Shown here: positions 31,696 through 33,028 of the stretch, one piece after another
How positions within the stretch are numbered: the first letter of the stretch is position 1
How the letters are laid out: every line of letters starts with the position of its first letter
Assembly (NCBI GenBank): GCA_964058845.1
Contig: CAXKVR010000319.1
Coordinates: forward strand, 1 to 33,028
Source of the DNA: Carex sylvatica
Lineage: Eukaryota > Streptophyta > Magnoliopsida > Poales > Cyperaceae
Direction: 5' to 3'
Length of the DNA: 33,028 nt
Notes under the pieces: model-generated
The model's database searches: none
Told to the model about the DNA's origin: nothing
The model's input: the letters and a program-made list of their open reading frames with translations, nothing else
Made by a program: the position numbers and the translations under genes

Positions 31696-32967
31696 ATGGC
31701 GAACGGTACGTCTATTTATCTCCACATTAGCTGTTTTTCGTGCTCATCGATGTTATCTCCCCCCCCCTACTTTTATGGATAGTCCATCCAAGAAACTTCT
31801 AAATTTCCATGAGACTTTAATTGATTTATATTGTTACTTTGACTTGGAAATAGCCGATTTAGTACCTAAGTTCAATTGGCAGTGCCTATTCTTCACCGTG
31901 TTTTGGTTTTATTTGATTTGGGAAAAATACATCGTATTAGCCAATGTACAGAATTTAGAAGTAATATATTCTTTATCAATCAGTCTTCTTTCGCAGCTGT
32001 GCCAAACTATTAGATTTCATCTGGGTACATTTCTATATTGAAAGAATATGAATCCATTATTGAGATGCACAATTGGCATAATATGGAAGTAAATTTTTTA
32101 ATATCATTATTCTTATTTGAAGAAGATCACCACTTATGCTTCCCCATCAGGGATGCATATGCTGTTATTGAGCCTGGTTTAGTATAATGGTCCAGTACAG
32201 ACTGATTCTGATCCTGATCGAAGAATTGAAGTTCAAATTTGAATTCCTTTGCATTCTCTTATTGGCTGTTCTACTAAAGTACAATATCATATTCTCTCAA
32301 GGAATCAAACATAATGATGGCAACTATATATATAATCATTTGATTTCAGGAACATACAAGTCTCAAATGAGTGTGCTTGGGGAACATGCTCCTTTAGCAC
32401 TACGAGGTCAGAACCTTAATTTTCTTTCATTTATGTAATAAATGAGTAACAATTCTTCATGTACTATTTTACACATTGAGAACTAAGTGCATAATATCAT
32501 GCTTTGATCTACTGGCATAACATCTGGTTCAAAAGGTTACTGTGCTCGTTACATCTTCAATCATGCATCCAAAACGGAAGTGTGACCTAGCATTTGAATA
32601 AACTTGTTGTGGTTGCAATTCTATTAAAAAGTTTGTATTTGAAAGATTTTTTCAAATATAAAACAACTCCATTTGTTTTGTTGGAAGACCTCGATTGTTC
32701 TGCATATTTTTTGAAAAGGAAAAAAAATGTCCAATTTGCCCTGAAAAATGTGAATTGCCTTCCTTGCCCTTTCTCTCTTATCCATGGTTTACCTTGGTGT
32801 CACATTTATTGACGAAAATAGGAGAGAGGATTGGCATAGGTACAATTATCATTTTTTTTCCACTTGGTGAAATAACTAAACATGTCTCTCTTCAGGTCTC
32901 CTTGGTAAAGAGAGGTTTAGTCAAGTCAGAGGGTACAAAACCATCACCCAGTCTCCTATTGGGTTAG
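31696..32967 (+). CDS. 5' part of an unidentified gene; first three coding exons, runs off the window
   Basis: Start ATG at 31696 gives a 10-nt first coding exon (31696-31705) with donor GTACGT. Exon 2 is 32350-32406 (acceptor TTTCAG, donor GTCAGA) and exon 3 is 32896-32967 (acceptor CTTCAG, donor GTAACT). Phases agree (10+57+72 nt) and give a polar, basic peptide starting MANGTYKSQMSVLGEHAPLA and, after LRG, LLGKERFSQVRGYKTITQ. The reading continues past the right edge, so the product is partial. I do not recognise the family. A mitochondrial or other housekeeping product is possible given the site II motifs upstream, but this is a guess. It diverges from PLA1. Confidence 0.65.
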
Positions 32968-33028
32968 GTAACTCTTCCCTTCCCACCCGCCCCACCAGCA
33001 GGGCCCTGCATACTGGACGTGCCTTATC

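Noticed and set aside
31580..32041. 153-codon frame covering the leader and first intron of the right-edge gene
   Set aside because: The short-exon model with consensus splice sites fits better, and this translation is unlike a conserved protein.
1..33028. CRISPR arrays, operons or bacterial-type genes
   Set aside because: No regularly spaced repeats; intron structure and gene families are plant nuclear.

Overview
This window looks like nuclear DNA of a flowering plant, probably a eudicot. It is AT-rich, its genes have many small exons with AT-rich GT-AG introns, it encodes a chloroplast-targeted LTD protein and a plant-type LRR-ARM-patatin lipase, and the space between genes is filled with short inverted-repeat transposons. 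The species cannot be named from the sequence.

Layout. From 1 to about 16.4 kb I find no intact host gene. This stretch is a nested transposon graveyard: a tRNA-type SINE inside a foldback MITE; several MITEs of Mutator (MULE) type with 9-bp target duplications; a 2.07-kb MULE-like element (4947-7011) with long terminal inverted repeats and a decayed plant-mobile-domain gene fragment; a 2.41-kb MULE-like element (9133-11545) with about 300-bp inverted repeats; a near-perfect 419-bp foldback (8272-8690); a 0.9-kb hAT-type element packed with GTACCCG-like subterminal motifs (12261-13158); and a 0.2-kb hAT MITE (14578-14786).

From 16.7 kb onward are four gene models: (1) + strand, a 169-residue plant protein of unknown function with a 5'-UTR intron (CDS 17951-18460); (2) + strand, LTD/GDC1, a two-exon chloroplast ankyrin protein that helps deliver light-harvesting proteins to the thylakoid SRP pathway (21847-22667); (3) - strand, a 16-exon, 1341-residue phospholipase A I (LRR, ARM and patatin domains; 23387-30622), rebuilt exon by exon with all phases consistent, including one GC-AG intron and one NAGNAG acceptor; (4) + strand, the first three small coding exons of an unidentified gene that runs off the right edge (31696 onward). 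LTD and the lipase converge tail to tail; the lipase and gene 4 diverge from a shared intergenic stretch of about 1 kb that contains a MITE near the lipase start and paired site II (TGGGCC) motifs near gene 4.

The genes do not form a pathway; they are ordinary neighbours. I see no convincing new multi-gene system. The most notable signals are the family of MULE-type MITEs sharing a GAATTCGTATCC-like terminus that sit beside genes, the TATA-bearing inverted repeats around the decayed mobile-domain gene, the nested SINE, and the conserved-looking non-canonical splice sites in the lipase gene.
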